From Clavibacter sp. A6099 (GTDB lineage: Bacteria; Actinomycetota; Actinomycetes; Actinomycetales; Microbacteriaceae): DNA of 64,000 bases. Location of the stretch: positions 1,116,001 to 1,180,000 of the forward strand of contig NZ_CP083439.1 in assembly GCF_021919125.1 (NCBI RefSeq). Direction: 5' to 3'. The translations under genes and the position numbers were made by a program. The notes beneath the pieces are model-generated. The model was not told where the DNA came from, made no database searches, and worked only from the letters and a program-made list of their open reading frames with translations. Below, piece after piece: positions 15,446 to 26,067 of the stretch (position 1 is the stretch's first letter; every line of letters starts with the position of its first letter).

Positions 15446-17902
15446 ATGACCGACCCCGCATCCGGATCCGCGCCCGCCGGGGATCCCGTCGCCGCCCGGT
15501 CAGAGGAGGGCGGCGTGCTGACGCGCGTCGACCTCGACGTGCAGGGCATGACGTGCGCATCGTGCGCGATGCGCATCGAGCGGAAGCTCGGCCGGATGCC
15601 CGGGGTCGAGGCCGCCGTCAACTACGCCACGCACCGCGCGCGCGTGCGGCTGCCCGCGGGCACGAGCGTCGAGGACGCCATCCGCACCATCGAGCGCACG
15701 GGGTACCGCGCGTCCGAGCGGGCCGGGTGGGGGAGCGGGGCGGCGGACGTCGCGTCCGCTCCGGGCTCGGCCGCATCCGCATCCGCAGCCGCGGAGCGCG
15801 CGCCCGTCGCGGTCGAGGCCCCGCGCCTCCGCCCGGCCGCGTCCGACGCCGGCGCGGCGGATCCGGCATCCGCCCCCTCGCCCGAGCCCGCGGCGGCGCC
15901 CGCCGCCCGTGACGCCGTCGCGGCCCGCCGCCCCGACGCCGACGAGCTCGCGCTGCGCCAGCGCCTCGTCGTCTCCGCGGCCCTCACCGCCCCCGTCTTC
16001 CTCATGGCGATGATCCCGGCGCTCCAGTTCGACGACTGGCAGTGGCTGTCCCTCGCGCTCGCCGCGCCCGTCGCGGTGTGGGGCGCGTGGCCGTTCCACC
16101 GGTCCGCGGCCGTCAGCGCGCGCCACGGCGGCGTCGGCATGGACACGCTCGTGAGCATCGGCGTCGCGGCCGCCTTCCTCTGGTCCCTGTACGCGCTCTT
16201 CCTCGGCGACGCGGGCGAGCCCGGCATGCGCATGACCATGAGCCTCGTCCAGGATCCGGGCGGCGGATCCGGCGACGTCTACCTCGAGGTCGCCGCCGCC
16301 GTCACCGTCTTCCTCCTCGGCGGCCGCTACCTGGAGGCGCGGGCCGCCCGCGCGTCCGGTGCCGCCCTCGCGGCGCTCCTCGACCTCGCCGCGAAGGACG
16401 TCGCGGTCATGCGCGACGGAGTCGAGCGGCGGATCCCCATCCGCGACCTGCGCGTCGGCGAGGAGTTCGTCGTGCGGCCGGGCGAGCGCATCGCGACCGA
16501 CGGCGTGGTCGTCGACGGCGTCAGCGCGGTCGACCGCTCGCTCCTCACGGGCGAGTCGCTGCCCGTGGAGGCCGGGCCAGGCGACGACGTCACGGGCGCC
16601 ACCCTGAACGCCGGCGGACGCCTGCTCGTGCGCGCCACGCGCGTGGGGGAGGAGACCCGCCTCGCCCGCATGGCCGCGCTCGTGGAGGAGGCCCAGACCG
16701 GCAAGGCCCGGATCCAGCGCCTCGCCGACCGCGTCTCCGCCGTCTTCGTGCCGGTCGTGCTCGTGCTCGCCGTCGGCACGCTCGTCGGCTGGCTGCTGCT
16801 CGGGTTCCCGCCCGAGGCCGCGTTCACCGCGGCGGTGGCGACCCTGATCATCGCGTGCCCGTGCGCCCTCGGCCTCGCGACGCCGACCGCGCTCCTCGTG
16901 GGCACCGGGCGCGGCGCGCAGCTCGGGATCCTCATCACGGGCCCCGAGGTCCTGGAGTCGACCCGGCGCATCGACACCGTGCTGCTCGACAAGACCGGCA
17001 CCGTCACCACGGGCGTCATGTCGCTCGTGCGGGCCGTGCCCGCGGCGGACGTCGACGCCGACGAGCTCCTGCGCGTCGCCGCCGCCCTCGAGGCGCGGTC
17101 GGAGCACCCGGTCGCGCGGGCGGTCGTCGAGGCCGCGGGCGCCGGATCCCTGCCCGCCGTCGAGGGCTTCGTCGCCACTCCGGGCCTCGGCGTCCACGGC
17201 GTGGTCGACGGGCGCGCGGTCGCCGTCGGGCGGCCGTCGTGGCTCGCCGACGCCTGGTCCGCGAAGCCCGACGCGGCGCTCGCGGCGGCGCTGCGCGAGG
17301 CCGAGACTGCCGGATCCACCGTCGTCGCCGTCGCGTGGGATGGGGCCGTCCGCGGGATCCTCGCCGTCGCCGACACCGTCAAGCCCACGAGCGCCGAGGC
17401 CGTCCGCCGCCTGCGCGCGCTCGGTCTCCGTCCCGTCCTCCTCACGGGCGACACCGCGGGCGCCGCGCACCGCGTCGCCGCCGAGGTCGGCATGGAGGAG
17501 GTGATCGCGGGCGTCCTCCCCGAGGGCAAGCTCGACGCCGTGCGCCGCCTGCAGGCCGAGGGCCGCGTCGTCGCGATGGTCGGCGACGGCGTGAACGACG
17601 CCGCCGCGCTGGCGCAGGCCGACCTCGGGATCGCGATGGGCACGGGCACCGACGCGGCCATCGAGGCGGGCGACATCACGATCGTCCGCGGCGACCTCGT
17701 GCTCGTCGCCGACGCCGTGCGGCTCGCGCGGCGCACGCTCAGCACGATCCGCGGCAACCTGTTCTGGGCCTTCGCGTACAACGCGGCCGCGATCCCGGTC
17801 GCCATGCTCGGTCTCCTCAACCCCCTGGTCGCGGGCCTGGCGATGGCGCTCTCGTCGGTGTTCGTCGTCACGAACAGCCTGCGCCTGCGCTCCTTCCGGT
17901 AG
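15446..17902 (+). CDS. copA: Cu(I)-exporting P1B-type ATPase
   Basis: An 818-residue P-type ATPase. It has one N-terminal HMA domain (GMTCASC, Cys37/Cys40), then an unusually long Ala/Pro/Ser-rich linker (about residues 95-155), then the membrane core. The transport motif CPC is at 471-473, the phosphorylated Asp515 in DKTGT, the nucleotide-domain SEHP motif follows, and [10 protein letters not shown] marks the hinge. LTGES identifies the actuator domain. CPC with two Cys indicates monovalent copper (or silver) export. It is the last gene of the operon and is followed by a stem-loop. The ATG at 15446 is one base after the copZ stop. Confidence 0.93.
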   Translation: MTDPASGSAPAGDPVAARSEEGGVLTRVDLDVQGMTCASCAMRIERKLGRMPGVEAAVNYATHRARVRLPAGTSVEDAIRTIERTGYRASERAGWGSGAADVASAPGSAASASAAAERAPVAVEAPRLRPAASDAGAADPASAPSPEPAAAPAARDAVAARRPDADELALRQRLVVSAALTAPVFLMAMIPALQFDDWQWLSLALAAPVAVWGAWPFHRSAAVSARHGGVGMDTLVSIGVAAAFLWSLYALFLGDAGEPGMRMTMSLVQDPGGGSGDVYLEVAAAVTVFLLGGRYLEARAARASGAALAALLDLAAKDVAVMRDGVERRIPIRDLRVGEEFVVRPGERIATDGVVVDGVSAVDRSLLTGESLPVEAGPGDDVTGATLNAGGRLLVRATRVGEETRLARMAALVEEAQTGKARIQRLADRVSAVFVPVVLVLAVGTLVGWLLLGFPPEAAFTAAVATLIIACPCALGLATPTALLVGTGRGAQLGILITGPEVLESTRRIDTVLLDKTGTVTTGVMSLVRAVPAADVDADELLRVAAALEARSEHPVARAVVEAAGAGSLPAVEGFVATPGLGVHGVVDGRAVAVGRPSWLADAWSAKPDAALAAALREAETAGSTVVAVAWDGAVRGILAVADTVKPTSAEAVRRLRALGLRPVLLTGDTAGAAHRVAAEVGMEEVIAGVLPEGKLDAVRRLQAEGRVVAMVGDGVNDAAALAQADLGIAMGTGTDAAIEAGDITIVRGDLVLVADAVRLARRTLSTIRGNLFWAFAYNAAAIPVAMLGLLNPLVAGLAMALSSVFVVTNSLRLRSFR

Positions 17903-17910
17903 CGGGCTCG

Positions 17911-17937
17911 CGCCCGGCCGTCATCCACGGCCGGGCG
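17911..17937 (+). terminator. Stem-loop terminator after copA
   Basis: An 11-bp perfect stem with a five-base loop (CATCC), nine bases after the copA stop and 27 bases before the ahcY start. It lacks a T-tract. Confidence 0.65.
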
Positions 17938-17964
17938 TCACGCGTCGGATGCGAGACTGGGGGC

Positions 17965-19449
<1,485 letters not shown>

Positions 19450-19468
19450 TCCGCGACGCTCACGCCGA

Positions 19469-19501
19469 CGCCGCCCGTCCCCTCAGCGGGGGCGGGCGGC
19501 G
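19469..19501. terminator. Stem-loop after ahcY, possibly bidirectional
   Basis: A 14-bp stem with one T-G pair and a five-base loop lies between the ahcY stop and the stop of the convergent RDD gene. It could serve both. Confidence 0.5.
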
Positions 19502-19535
19502 GCGCGTGCGGGCTGCGGGCGGTGTCGCGCGCGGG

Positions 19536-20405
19536 TCAGCCGGGAGTGGATCCGCCGCGCGCCGGGAACCCGTGCGGCAGCCCCGCGAGGATCGGCTCGA
19601 GCGACGCCATGCGGTCCCGCTCGAGCATCAGCGCGCGGTGCTCGCGCTCGCGCCGGACCGCGCCGACGGCCGTGACGAAGGACTCGGGATCCGCGGCCGG
19701 CAGCGGCGACACGTGCACCGCCGCCTCGTTCGCGAGCTCCGCGGCGAGGCGCGCGCGGGAGGCCGGGGTCATGGCCTCGCGCTGCGTGAGGAACCGGGCG
19801 AGGCGACGGCCGAGCGCGTCCGGCAGACGGCCGACGTCGGCCTCGGACGCCCACGCGACGAGGTGCGGCGGCACGGGCGGCAGGGGAGCGGGATACGCGG
19901 GCACGCGCTCGTGCTGCGAGCGGGTGCCGGCCACGAGGTCGCCGAGGCGCTGGGCGCGCGGGCTGAGGAGGCCCACGAGCGCGGCGAGCCCGCCGAACGT
20001 GAGGTAGATCTCGAGGATCCCGACGAGGGCCCGGGCGACCGCGTGCCGGAGGCCGATGCCGCCGCCGTCCGCCCGCACGATGCGCGCGCCGACGGCCCAC
20101 CGCCCGAGCGACCGGCCGCGCGACGCGACCTCGACCACCACGGGCAGGACGACGATGGCGAGCACGACGGCGGCGATGGCGCATGCGGCGCTCGATGCAT
20201 CGTCGAGGAGTCCCGCCGCGGCGAGCCGGCCGATGAGGAGCACGAGCAGGAGGCCGACGACCAGGGAGGCGATCACGTCGATGGCTGCGCCGGCGGCCCG
20301 CAGCACGAAGCCCGCGGGACGGACGTCGAGGGCGACGGCCTCGCCGACCACGAGCGCGTCGGGACCGTCCGAGAGCATCGGGTCGTGCGCGTCGGCTGCC
20401 GCCAT
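19536..20405 (-). CDS. RDD family membrane protein
   Basis: A 289-residue protein. Residues 20-150 hold three hydrophobic helices with the RDD pattern: VRPAGFVLRAAGAAIDVIAS (Arg-x-x-Ala...Asp), then SRGRSLGRWAVGARIV, and a final helix ending in LSPRAQRLGDLVAGT. The C-terminal 130 residues are hydrophilic with Arg/Glu helices. RDD proteins are small membrane proteins of mostly unknown role, some linked to Na+/H+ exchange. The ATG at 20405 is chosen; a TTG at 20417 is possible. It is divergent from the SpoIIM-like gene with only 16 bases between the start codons. Confidence 0.82.
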   Translation of the reverse strand: MAAADAHDPMLSDGPDALVVGEAVALDVRPAGFVLRAAGAAIDVIASLVVGLLLVLLIGRLAAAGLLDDASSAACAIAAVVLAIVVLPVVVEVASRGRSLGRWAVGARIVRADGGGIGLRHAVARALVGILEIYLTFGGLAALVGLLSPRAQRLGDLVAGTRSQHERVPAYPAPLPPVPPHLVAWASEADVGRLPDALGRRLARFLTQREAMTPASRARLAAELANEAAVHVSPLPAADPESFVTAVGAVRREREHRALMLERDRMASLEPILAGLPHGFPARGGSTPG

Positions 20406-20408
20406 GCA

Positions 20409-20414
20409 TATAGT
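20409..20414 (+). promoter_or_regulatory. Leaderless -10 box (TATAGT) of the SpoIIM-like gene
   Basis: TATAGT is followed by seven bases and the ATG at 20422. The only sequence between this gene and the oppositely oriented RDD gene is 16 bases, so the promoters must overlap the coding ends. Confidence 0.5.
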
Positions 20415-20421
20415 CAAGCAG

Positions 20422-21417
20422 ATGGACCTCGACGCCTACACCGCCGCCCGCCGGGACGACTGGGACCGGCTCGCCCGCCTCGCCGGCCGGCGCCGGCTCA
20501 GCGGACCCGACGCCGACGAGCTCGTCGACCGGTACCAGGCGGGCGCGGCCGAGCTGTCCGCGATCCAGGCGGCGGCCGGATCCACCGCGCAGGGCGACCG
20601 GCTCTCGGTCGCGCTCTCGCGGGCCCGCATGCGCTTCACCGGCCAGAGCACGAACGTCGCGTCGCGCATCCCCGCGTTCTTCGCTGTCGACCTGCCGGCG
20701 GCCCTGTACCGGATCCGCTGGCTGACGCTGGCCGTCGCCCTCGTCACCGTCGCGATCGTCGCGCTCTACGCCACGTGGATCCTCCGCGACCCCTCGATGA
20801 TCGCGAGCCTCGGCAGCGACGCCGACCTGCGGAAGTACGTGGAGGACGACTTCATCGACTACTACAGCGAGAACCCGGCGGCCTCGTTCACGGGCCAGGT
20901 CTGGACGAACAACGCGTGGATCGCCGCGCAGTGCGTCGCCTTCGGGATCACGGGCCTGTGGGTGCCGTACGTGATCCTGCAGAACGCGCAGGGCCTCGGC
21001 ACGACGACCGCCGTGATGTTCTCCTACGGCGAGGGCGGCACGTTCTTCTCCTACATCCTCCCGCACGGCCTGCTGGAGCTGACGGCGATCTTCGTCGCGG
21101 CCGCCGCGGGCCTCCGCATCTCGTGGGCATGGATCGCACCCGGTGCCCGCACGCGCGGCCAGGCGCTCGCCGAGGACGGGCGCGCGCTCATCACGGTGGC
21201 CATGGGGCTCGTGCTCGTGCTGCTGGTGTCCGGCATCATCGAGGGCTTCGTGACACCGCAGCCGTGGCCCGTGCCGCTCAAGATCGCGATCGGTGCCGCC
21301 GCGCTCGGGGCGTTCCTCTTCTACATGGTGGTCGTCGGCGGCCGGGCGGTGCGCGCGGGCGCGACGGGCGACCTCGACGAGTTCGAGGCGGGCGGCCGGC
21401 GGATCGTCGCGGGCTGA
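20422..21417 (+). CDS. Stage II sporulation protein M-like (SpoIIM/DUF95) membrane protein
   Basis: A 331-residue protein. A hydrophilic helical N-terminus (1-95, LDAYTAARRDDWDRLARLAG) is followed by five or six hydrophobic helices. These include a segment with YYSENPAASFTGQVWTNN and a conserved PHGLLELTAIFVAAAAG, both typical of the SpoIIM/DUF95 family. In Bacillus SpoIIM joins SpoIID and SpoIIP in engulfment. In non-sporulating actinobacteria the homologues sit beside RDD genes, as here, and their role is unknown. The final residues are hydrophilic. The frame extends upstream of 20422 but overlaps the divergent gene and is not used. Confidence 0.83.
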   Translation: MDLDAYTAARRDDWDRLARLAGRRRLSGPDADELVDRYQAGAAELSAIQAAAGSTAQGDRLSVALSRARMRFTGQSTNVASRIPAFFAVDLPAALYRIRWLTLAVALVTVAIVALYATWILRDPSMIASLGSDADLRKYVEDDFIDYYSENPAASFTGQVWTNNAWIAAQCVAFGITGLWVPYVILQNAQGLGTTTAVMFSYGEGGTFFSYILPHGLLELTAIFVAAAAGLRISWAWIAPGARTRGQALAEDGRALITVAMGLVLVLLVSGIIEGFVTPQPWPVPLKIAIGAAALGAFLFYMVVVGGRAVRAGATGDLDEFEAGGRRIVAG

Positions 21418-21469
21418 GCCCGTCCGGATCCGTCGACCGCCCGCCTCGCGGGTCGTGCCGGGGAGCGGG

Positions 21470-24013
21470 TCAGGCCGCCGGATCCACCTCGGCCTCCAGC
21501 GGCGTCGCCGTCACCGACGTGCCGACGTGCAGGCGGAAGGCGCCGGGCTCGCGCTGCCAGCCGCCGTCCCAGTGCGCGAAGGCCCGGGCGCCGACCGCGA
21601 CGTCCACCTCGGCGGACGCGCCGGCGGCGAGCTCGACGGACGCGAAGCCCGCGAGCCAGCGCACCGGCCGGTCGACCGCGGATCCCGCGCGCGACAGGTA
21701 GGCCTGCACGACCTGCTTGCCGGCGCGGTCGCCCGTGTCGGTCACGCGGACGGTCGCGGTGATCCCGCCCGCGCCGTCCTCGGCGACGCGCAGGTCGTCG
21801 ATCTCGTGCGTCGTGTAGCCGAGGCCGTGGCCGAACGGGTACGCGGGGGTCGCGCCCGAGCGGAGCCACGCGCGGTAGCCGACGTGGATCCCCTCGTCGT
21901 AGACCACCTTCCCGTCGACCGGCGTGACGGAGCGGACGGGGACGTCCTCCTCGGTGGCGGGCCAGGTCGTGGGGAGGCGTCCGCCCGGCTCGACGGCGCC
22001 GAACAGCACGTCGGCGAGGGCGCCGCCGAACTCCTGGCCGCCGAACCACGCGAGGAGCAGGGCGCTGACGTCGTCGCGCCAGGGGAGGAGCACGGGGGAT
22101 CCGGAGTTGACGACCACGATCGTGCGCGGGTTCGCGGCGGCGACGCGGCGCACCAGCTCGTCCTGGCGGCCGGGGAGCGCGAGCGTCTCGCGGTCGAAGC
22201 CCTCGGACTCGACCTGGGCGTTGGTGCCGACGACGACGATCGCGACGTCCGCGCCGGTCGCGGCCTCGACGGCCTCGTCGAGGAGGCGCTCGGGCTCGGA
22301 CTCGTCGGCCTCGAGGCCCACCGTGATCCCGAGGATGCCCGCGAGGCCGCCGGGTGCGCTGGTCAGCTCGAACTCGACCTTCAGATCCACCGGCCGACCG
22401 GCGGTCGCCTGGAGCGGCGCGGAGATCGAGGGCGGCGACATGAGGCTCGCGCCGAGGTCCATGCCCACGGGTGCGGCGCCGTCCTCGCGGAGCAGCTCGC
22501 CGTCGGCGTGGACGCGGCCGCGGCCGGTGGCGCTGAAGCCGAACAGCACCTCGCCCGTCTCCGCCGGCGTCCAGCGGGTCGTGATCTCGATGACGGCCGC
22601 GGTGCCCGTGGGCGCGTCGCCGCCGAAGTACATGAGCGTCGTCGCCCGGCGGTCCTCCGTGAACATCTCGCCGCCGTCGGCGTCGAGGAAGCGCACGAGG
22701 GCTCCGGGCTCGCCCGTGCGGGGGTTCCGGATCTCCGCGAGCGGGAGCTCCTGGATCCCCTTCTGCACCACCGCGCCGCGGGCGTAGCGCACGTCGACGC
22801 CGTCGCCGAGGGCGGCGCGGATCCCGTCGAGCGGCGTGACCACGTGCTCCGGGATGACGGTCGCGCTGCCGCCGCCCTGCGTGCGCGCCTCGACGGCGTT
22901 GTGCCCGATGACCGCGACGGAGCGGAGCGCGGACGCGTCGAGCGGCAGGGCGGCGTCCTCGTTGCGGACGAGCACGGTGCCTGCCGCGGCGGCCGTGCGC
23001 GCGAACGCGACGCCGTCCTCGACCTCGACGGGCGCGGGCACGACGGCGTCGAAGCCCTCGAGCGCGCCGACGCGGGCGGCGAGGCGCAGCAGGCGCACCA
23101 CCTTGCGGTCGAGGTCGGACTCCGGCACGCGGCCGTCGCGGACGGCCTCGAGGAGCGCGTCGCCCCACGCGCCGACCGGGCCGGGCATCTCCAGGTCCTG
23201 CGACGCGCGCGCGGCGTCCACGCTGCGGACGCCCGTCCAGTCGCTGACGACGACGCCGTCGAAGCCCCACTCGGAGTTGAGCGGCGTCTCGAGCAGGTCG
23301 TTCTCGGTCGAGGTCGTGCCGTTGATGGAGTTGTAGGAGCTCATCACGAGCCAGGCGCGTGACTCGACGACGGCCTTCTCGAACGCGGCGAGGTACAGCT
23401 CGCGCAGCGCCCGCTCGGAGACGACGCTGTCGGCCGTGAAGCGGTCGGTCTCGTACTCGTTGGCGACGTAGTGCTTGGGGGTGGCGCCCACGCCGTTCTC
23501 CTGCACGCCGCGCACGTAGGCGGCGGCGAGGTCGGCGGTGAGCAGCGGATCCTCGCTGAAGGCCTCGAAGTGCCGCCCGCCGTAGGGGGAGCGGTGCAGG
23601 TTGATGGTCGGGCCGAGCACGACGTCGACGCCCTTGCGGCGCGCCTCGACGGCGGACGCGCGGCCGTAGCGGGCGGCGATCCCGGTGTCCCAGCTGGACG
23701 ACAGCGCGGACGCGGACGGCAGGTTGAGCGACGGCGAGCGCTCGTCCCAGACCTCGCCGCGCACGCCGCTCGGGCCGTCGGAGACGAGCATGCGGCGGAG
23801 GCCGATCCCCTCCATGGGCCAGGTGGTCCAGAAGTCGCGGCCGGTGATCAGCTGCACCTTCTGCTCGAGGGTGAGGCGCGCGGCCAGCTCCTCGAGGCGG
23901 GCGGTGGCGGGGTCGAGCGGGGTGGTGTCCTGCGGGGTCTTCTCGTGCGGGTCCATGGGTGCTCCTCGGGTGACGTCGGCGTCTGGTCGATCCTGCTCGT
24001 GCTGCGCGGTCAT
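21470..24013 (-). CDS. Glycoside hydrolase family 3, beta-glucosidase type with PA14 domain
   Basis: An 847-residue protein with no signal peptide, so cytoplasmic. It has the GH3 TIM-barrel domain with the nucleophile Asp258 in VVVSDWTGV, a second alpha/beta domain, a PA14-like insert (about residues 395-540, FLDADGGEMFTEDRRA onwards) and a C-terminal fibronectin-III-like domain (VVQAYLSR to the end). The order N-barrel, sandwich with PA14, Fn3 is that of Kluyveromyces-type beta-glucosidases. It likely cleaves imported beta-glucosides or oligosaccharides. Its start overlaps the stop of the MFS transporter gene by four bases (ATGA), so uptake and hydrolysis are coupled. The exact sugar is unknown. 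Confidence 0.9.
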   Translation of the reverse strand: MTAQHEQDRPDADVTRGAPMDPHEKTPQDTTPLDPATARLEELAARLTLEQKVQLITGRDFWTTWPMEGIGLRRMLVSDGPSGVRGEVWDERSPSLNLPSASALSSSWDTGIAARYGRASAVEARRKGVDVVLGPTINLHRSPYGGRHFEAFSEDPLLTADLAAAYVRGVQENGVGATPKHYVANEYETDRFTADSVVSERALRELYLAAFEKAVVESRAWLVMSSYNSINGTTSTENDLLETPLNSEWGFDGVVVSDWTGVRSVDAARASQDLEMPGPVGAWGDALLEAVRDGRVPESDLDRKVVRLLRLAARVGALEGFDAVVPAPVEVEDGVAFARTAAAAGTVLVRNEDAALPLDASALRSVAVIGHNAVEARTQGGGSATVIPEHVVTPLDGIRAALGDGVDVRYARGAVVQKGIQELPLAEIRNPRTGEPGALVRFLDADGGEMFTEDRRATTLMYFGGDAPTGTAAVIEITTRWTPAETGEVLFGFSATGRGRVHADGELLREDGAAPVGMDLGASLMSPPSISAPLQATAGRPVDLKVEFELTSAPGGLAGILGITVGLEADESEPERLLDEAVEAATGADVAIVVVGTNAQVESEGFDRETLALPGRQDELVRRVAAANPRTIVVVNSGSPVLLPWRDDVSALLLAWFGGQEFGGALADVLFGAVEPGGRLPTTWPATEEDVPVRSVTPVDGKVVYDEGIHVGYRAWLRSGATPAYPFGHGLGYTTHEIDDLRVAEDGAGGITATVRVTDTGDRAGKQVVQAYLSRAGSAVDRPVRWLAGFASVELAAGASAEVDVAVGARAFAHWDGGWQREPGAFRLHVGTSVTATPLEAEVDPAA

Positions 24014-25290
24014 CGGACGCCCTTCACGCGGAACGCGGCGACCGCGCCGAGGAGGCCGGCGGCGGCGCCCGCGAGGAATAGGCCGGGGTAGCCGGCGATC
24101 CCCACCACGCCGCTCGCGGCCGTCGGCACGAGCGACTGCGGCAGCGCCTGCGCGATGTTGACGACGCCGAGGTCCTTGCCGTTGTCGGCGTCGCTCGGCA
24201 GCACGTCGGTGATGAGCGCGAGGTCGACCGCGTAGAACGAGCCGATGCCCGCGCCGATGACGAGCTGCGCGACGTAGACGACGGCGAGGCTCGGCGCGAG
24301 AGCGAGGATCACGAGGCCGATCACGGCGACGAGCGCCGCGGCGGCCACGAACACCTTGCGACGGCCGAGCCGGTCGCTCAGCCAGCCGGCCACGAACGTG
24401 GTGGAGACGACGCCGATCACGTTGAAGAGCGTCGAGACGAAGACCGCGTTGGCGACGTCGGCCTGCGCGACGCCGAGGTCGTCGATGAGGTAGAAGGCGA
24501 GGTAGTTCGTGGCGGTCACGGCGCTGGCCGTGAGGAGGAAGCGCATGAGCCAGGCCCAGCCGAAGTCGGGGTTGCGGCGCGGGTCGAACACGAACGATCC
24601 GAGGAGCTCCCGCACGCTGAGGCGGGTGGTCGGGCGCTCGGTGAGCACGCGGTCGCGGAAGACGAGCGCGAAGACGACGACCACGGCGACGCCGACCGCG
24701 CCGGGCACGAGCACCTGCTGCGTCGTGGTCGTGAACAGCTGCACGATGAAGGTGCCGACCACGAGCGAGCCGTTCTGGGCGACGCCGATGGCCGCCGCGA
24801 CCCGACCGCGGTTGCGCGGGCGGGCGGAGTCGGCCATGACGGCGATGAGCGCGGCGATGGCGGCGTTGAAGCAGCCCTGCACGAGCATCCACGCGCCCAC
24901 GAGCGCGAGCACGGTGGTGGCCTGCGTGAGGAGGATGAGCGCGCCGTACCCGAGGACGACGCCGCCGATGATCCACGGGCGGCGCATGCCGAAGCGGCCG
25001 GGCGTGCGGTCGGAGAGGCGGCCGGCGAGCGGGTTCACGACCAGGGCGACGAGCGCGCCGAGGCCGAGCACGAGGCTGAGGGTGCCGGCCGTGTCGTCCG
25101 GCGCGACCTCGGCGACCTTGAGCGCGAGCGACACGATGATCGGCGGGAGCAGGGCCACGAAGAGGCCGAGCAGTGCGATGGGCATGCCGATCTCGGCCCG
25201 GCGAGATCCGGGTGGGCGCGCACCGTCCGGCTGTCCGCTGCGGGCGCGCGACGCGCCCTCGGTGTGCTGATCTCGGACTGCGTCGGCCAC
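24010..25290 (-). CDS. MFS transporter, likely glycoside/oligosaccharide importer
   Basis: A 426-residue, 12-helix major facilitator. After a hydrophilic N-terminus of about 35 residues comes IGMPIALLGLFVALLPPIIV, and the loop between helices 2 and 3 reads GRLSDRTPGRFGMRRPWI. That loop is the SLC45/GPH-like variant of the MFS signature seen in sugar carriers. The GTG at 25290 is chosen for the GGAGG six bases upstream. The gene is translationally coupled to the GH3 gene, so it probably imports the substrate of that enzyme. The divergent TetR gene and a 17-bp partial palindrome between them suggest local control. Confidence 0.85.
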   Translation of the reverse strand: MADAVRDQHTEGASRARSGQPDGARPPGSRRAEIGMPIALLGLFVALLPPIIVSLALKVAEVAPDDTAGTLSLVLGLGALVALVVNPLAGRLSDRTPGRFGMRRPWIIGGVVLGYGALILLTQATTVLALVGAWMLVQGCFNAAIAALIAVMADSARPRNRGRVAAAIGVAQNGSLVVGTFIVQLFTTTTQQVLVPGAVGVAVVVVFALVFRDRVLTERPTTRLSVRELLGSFVFDPRRNPDFGWAWLMRFLLTASAVTATNYLAFYLIDDLGVAQADVANAVFVSTLFNVIGVVSTTFVAGWLSDRLGRRKVFVAAAALVAVIGLVILALAPSLAVVYVAQLVIGAGIGSFYAVDLALITDVLPSDADNGKDLGVVNIAQALPQSLVPTAASGVVGIAGYPGLFLAGAAAGLLGAVAAFRVKGVR

Positions 25291-25350
25291 GGTGCCTCCA
25301 GGTTCCTGCCCGCCCTCGTCGGCGGGATCGGCATGACGGTAGCACGCGAA

Positions 25351-25367
25351 ACCGACCTGCGGTAGGT
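25351..25367. promoter_or_regulatory. Candidate TetR operator for the transporter-glycosidase operon
   Basis: ACCGACCTGCGGTAGGT is a 17-bp imperfect palindrome (ACCnACC/GGTnGGT arms, six of eight pairs matching). It lies between the divergent MFS-GH3 operon and the TetR gene, 34 bases before the TetR start. Confidence 0.5.
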
Positions 25368-25389
25368 ATTTAGGGCCCTCGCGGATCGC

Positions 25390-25395
25390 TAGGGT
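25390..25395 (+). promoter_or_regulatory. Leaderless -10 box (TAGGGT) of the TetR gene
   Basis: TAGGGT is followed by six bases and the ATG at 25402, with no ribosome binding site. Confidence 0.5.
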
Positions 25396-25401
25396 CGTGC
25401 C

Positions 25402-26043
25402 ATGGCAGTCGACGAGGGCCCGCGCCGGTACGCCAAGGGAGCGGCCCGGCGCCGCGAGATCCTCGAGGCCGCCCTGGCCTTGATCGCCGAGCGCGGCTAC
25501 TCCGCGTCGTCGCTGCAGGAGATCGCCGACGCGGTGGGCATCAGCAAGGCGGGCGTCCTGCACTACTTCGAGTCGCGCGAGGCGCTCATCGCCGCCGTGC
25601 TCGAGGAGCGCGACGCCCACTCGGTCGCCGACTTCCGGGAGGCGATGCCGGATCGGGATCCCACGGACATGGTCGGCATGCTCCTCCGGGCGAGCTCGCA
25701 CAACGCCGAGACGCCCGGCCTCGTCGCGCTCTACTCCCGCCTCGTCGTCGACGCCGCGGGCGCGGAGCACCCGGCGCACGCGTACATCGCCGGCCGCTAC
25801 GCCCGCGTCGTCGGCGCCGTCGCCGACCAGGTGCGCGCGCTGGACGTCGAGCTGCCCGCCGGATTCGACCCCGACTCGTTCGCCCGCGTCGCCGTCGCCG
25901 TGAGCGACGGCCTCCAGCTGCAGTGGAGCTACCGGCCGGAGATCGACATGCGGGCCGCGCTCGAGCGGACGATCCGCGCGCTCAGCGGCGGGGTGCTCCC
26001 GCTGCCGTCGGCGGATCCGGCCGCGGCGACCGCGACCGCGTGA
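25402..26043 (+). CDS. TetR/AcrR family regulator
   Basis: A 213-residue regulator. The helix-turn-helix is at about residues 32-60 (SLQEIADAVGISKAGVLHYF, a very typical TetR recognition region), followed by a helical ligand domain ending in the usual dimer helices. The C-terminal 20 residues are low-complexity Ala/Pro. It is divergent from the MFS-GH3 operon, with a palindrome in between, so it is likely its repressor with a glycoside or sugar as inducer (inferred). It meets the DUF58 gene tail to tail. Confidence 0.88.
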   Translation: MAVDEGPRRYAKGAARRREILEAALALIAERGYSASSLQEIADAVGISKAGVLHYFESREALIAAVLEERDAHSVADFREAMPDRDPTDMVGMLLRASSHNAETPGLVALYSRLVVDAAGAEHPAHAYIAGRYARVVGAVADQVRALDVELPAGFDPDSFARVAVAVSDGLQLQWSYRPEIDMRAALERTIRALSGGVLPLPSADPAAATATA

Positions 26044-26067
26044 TCGGCGGCGGCACCGGCAGCCGCC

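Noticed and set aside
17903-17964. SAH riboswitch before ahcY
   Set aside because: Only 62 bases separate copA and ahcY and they are taken up by a terminator hairpin; the riboswitch fold does not fit.
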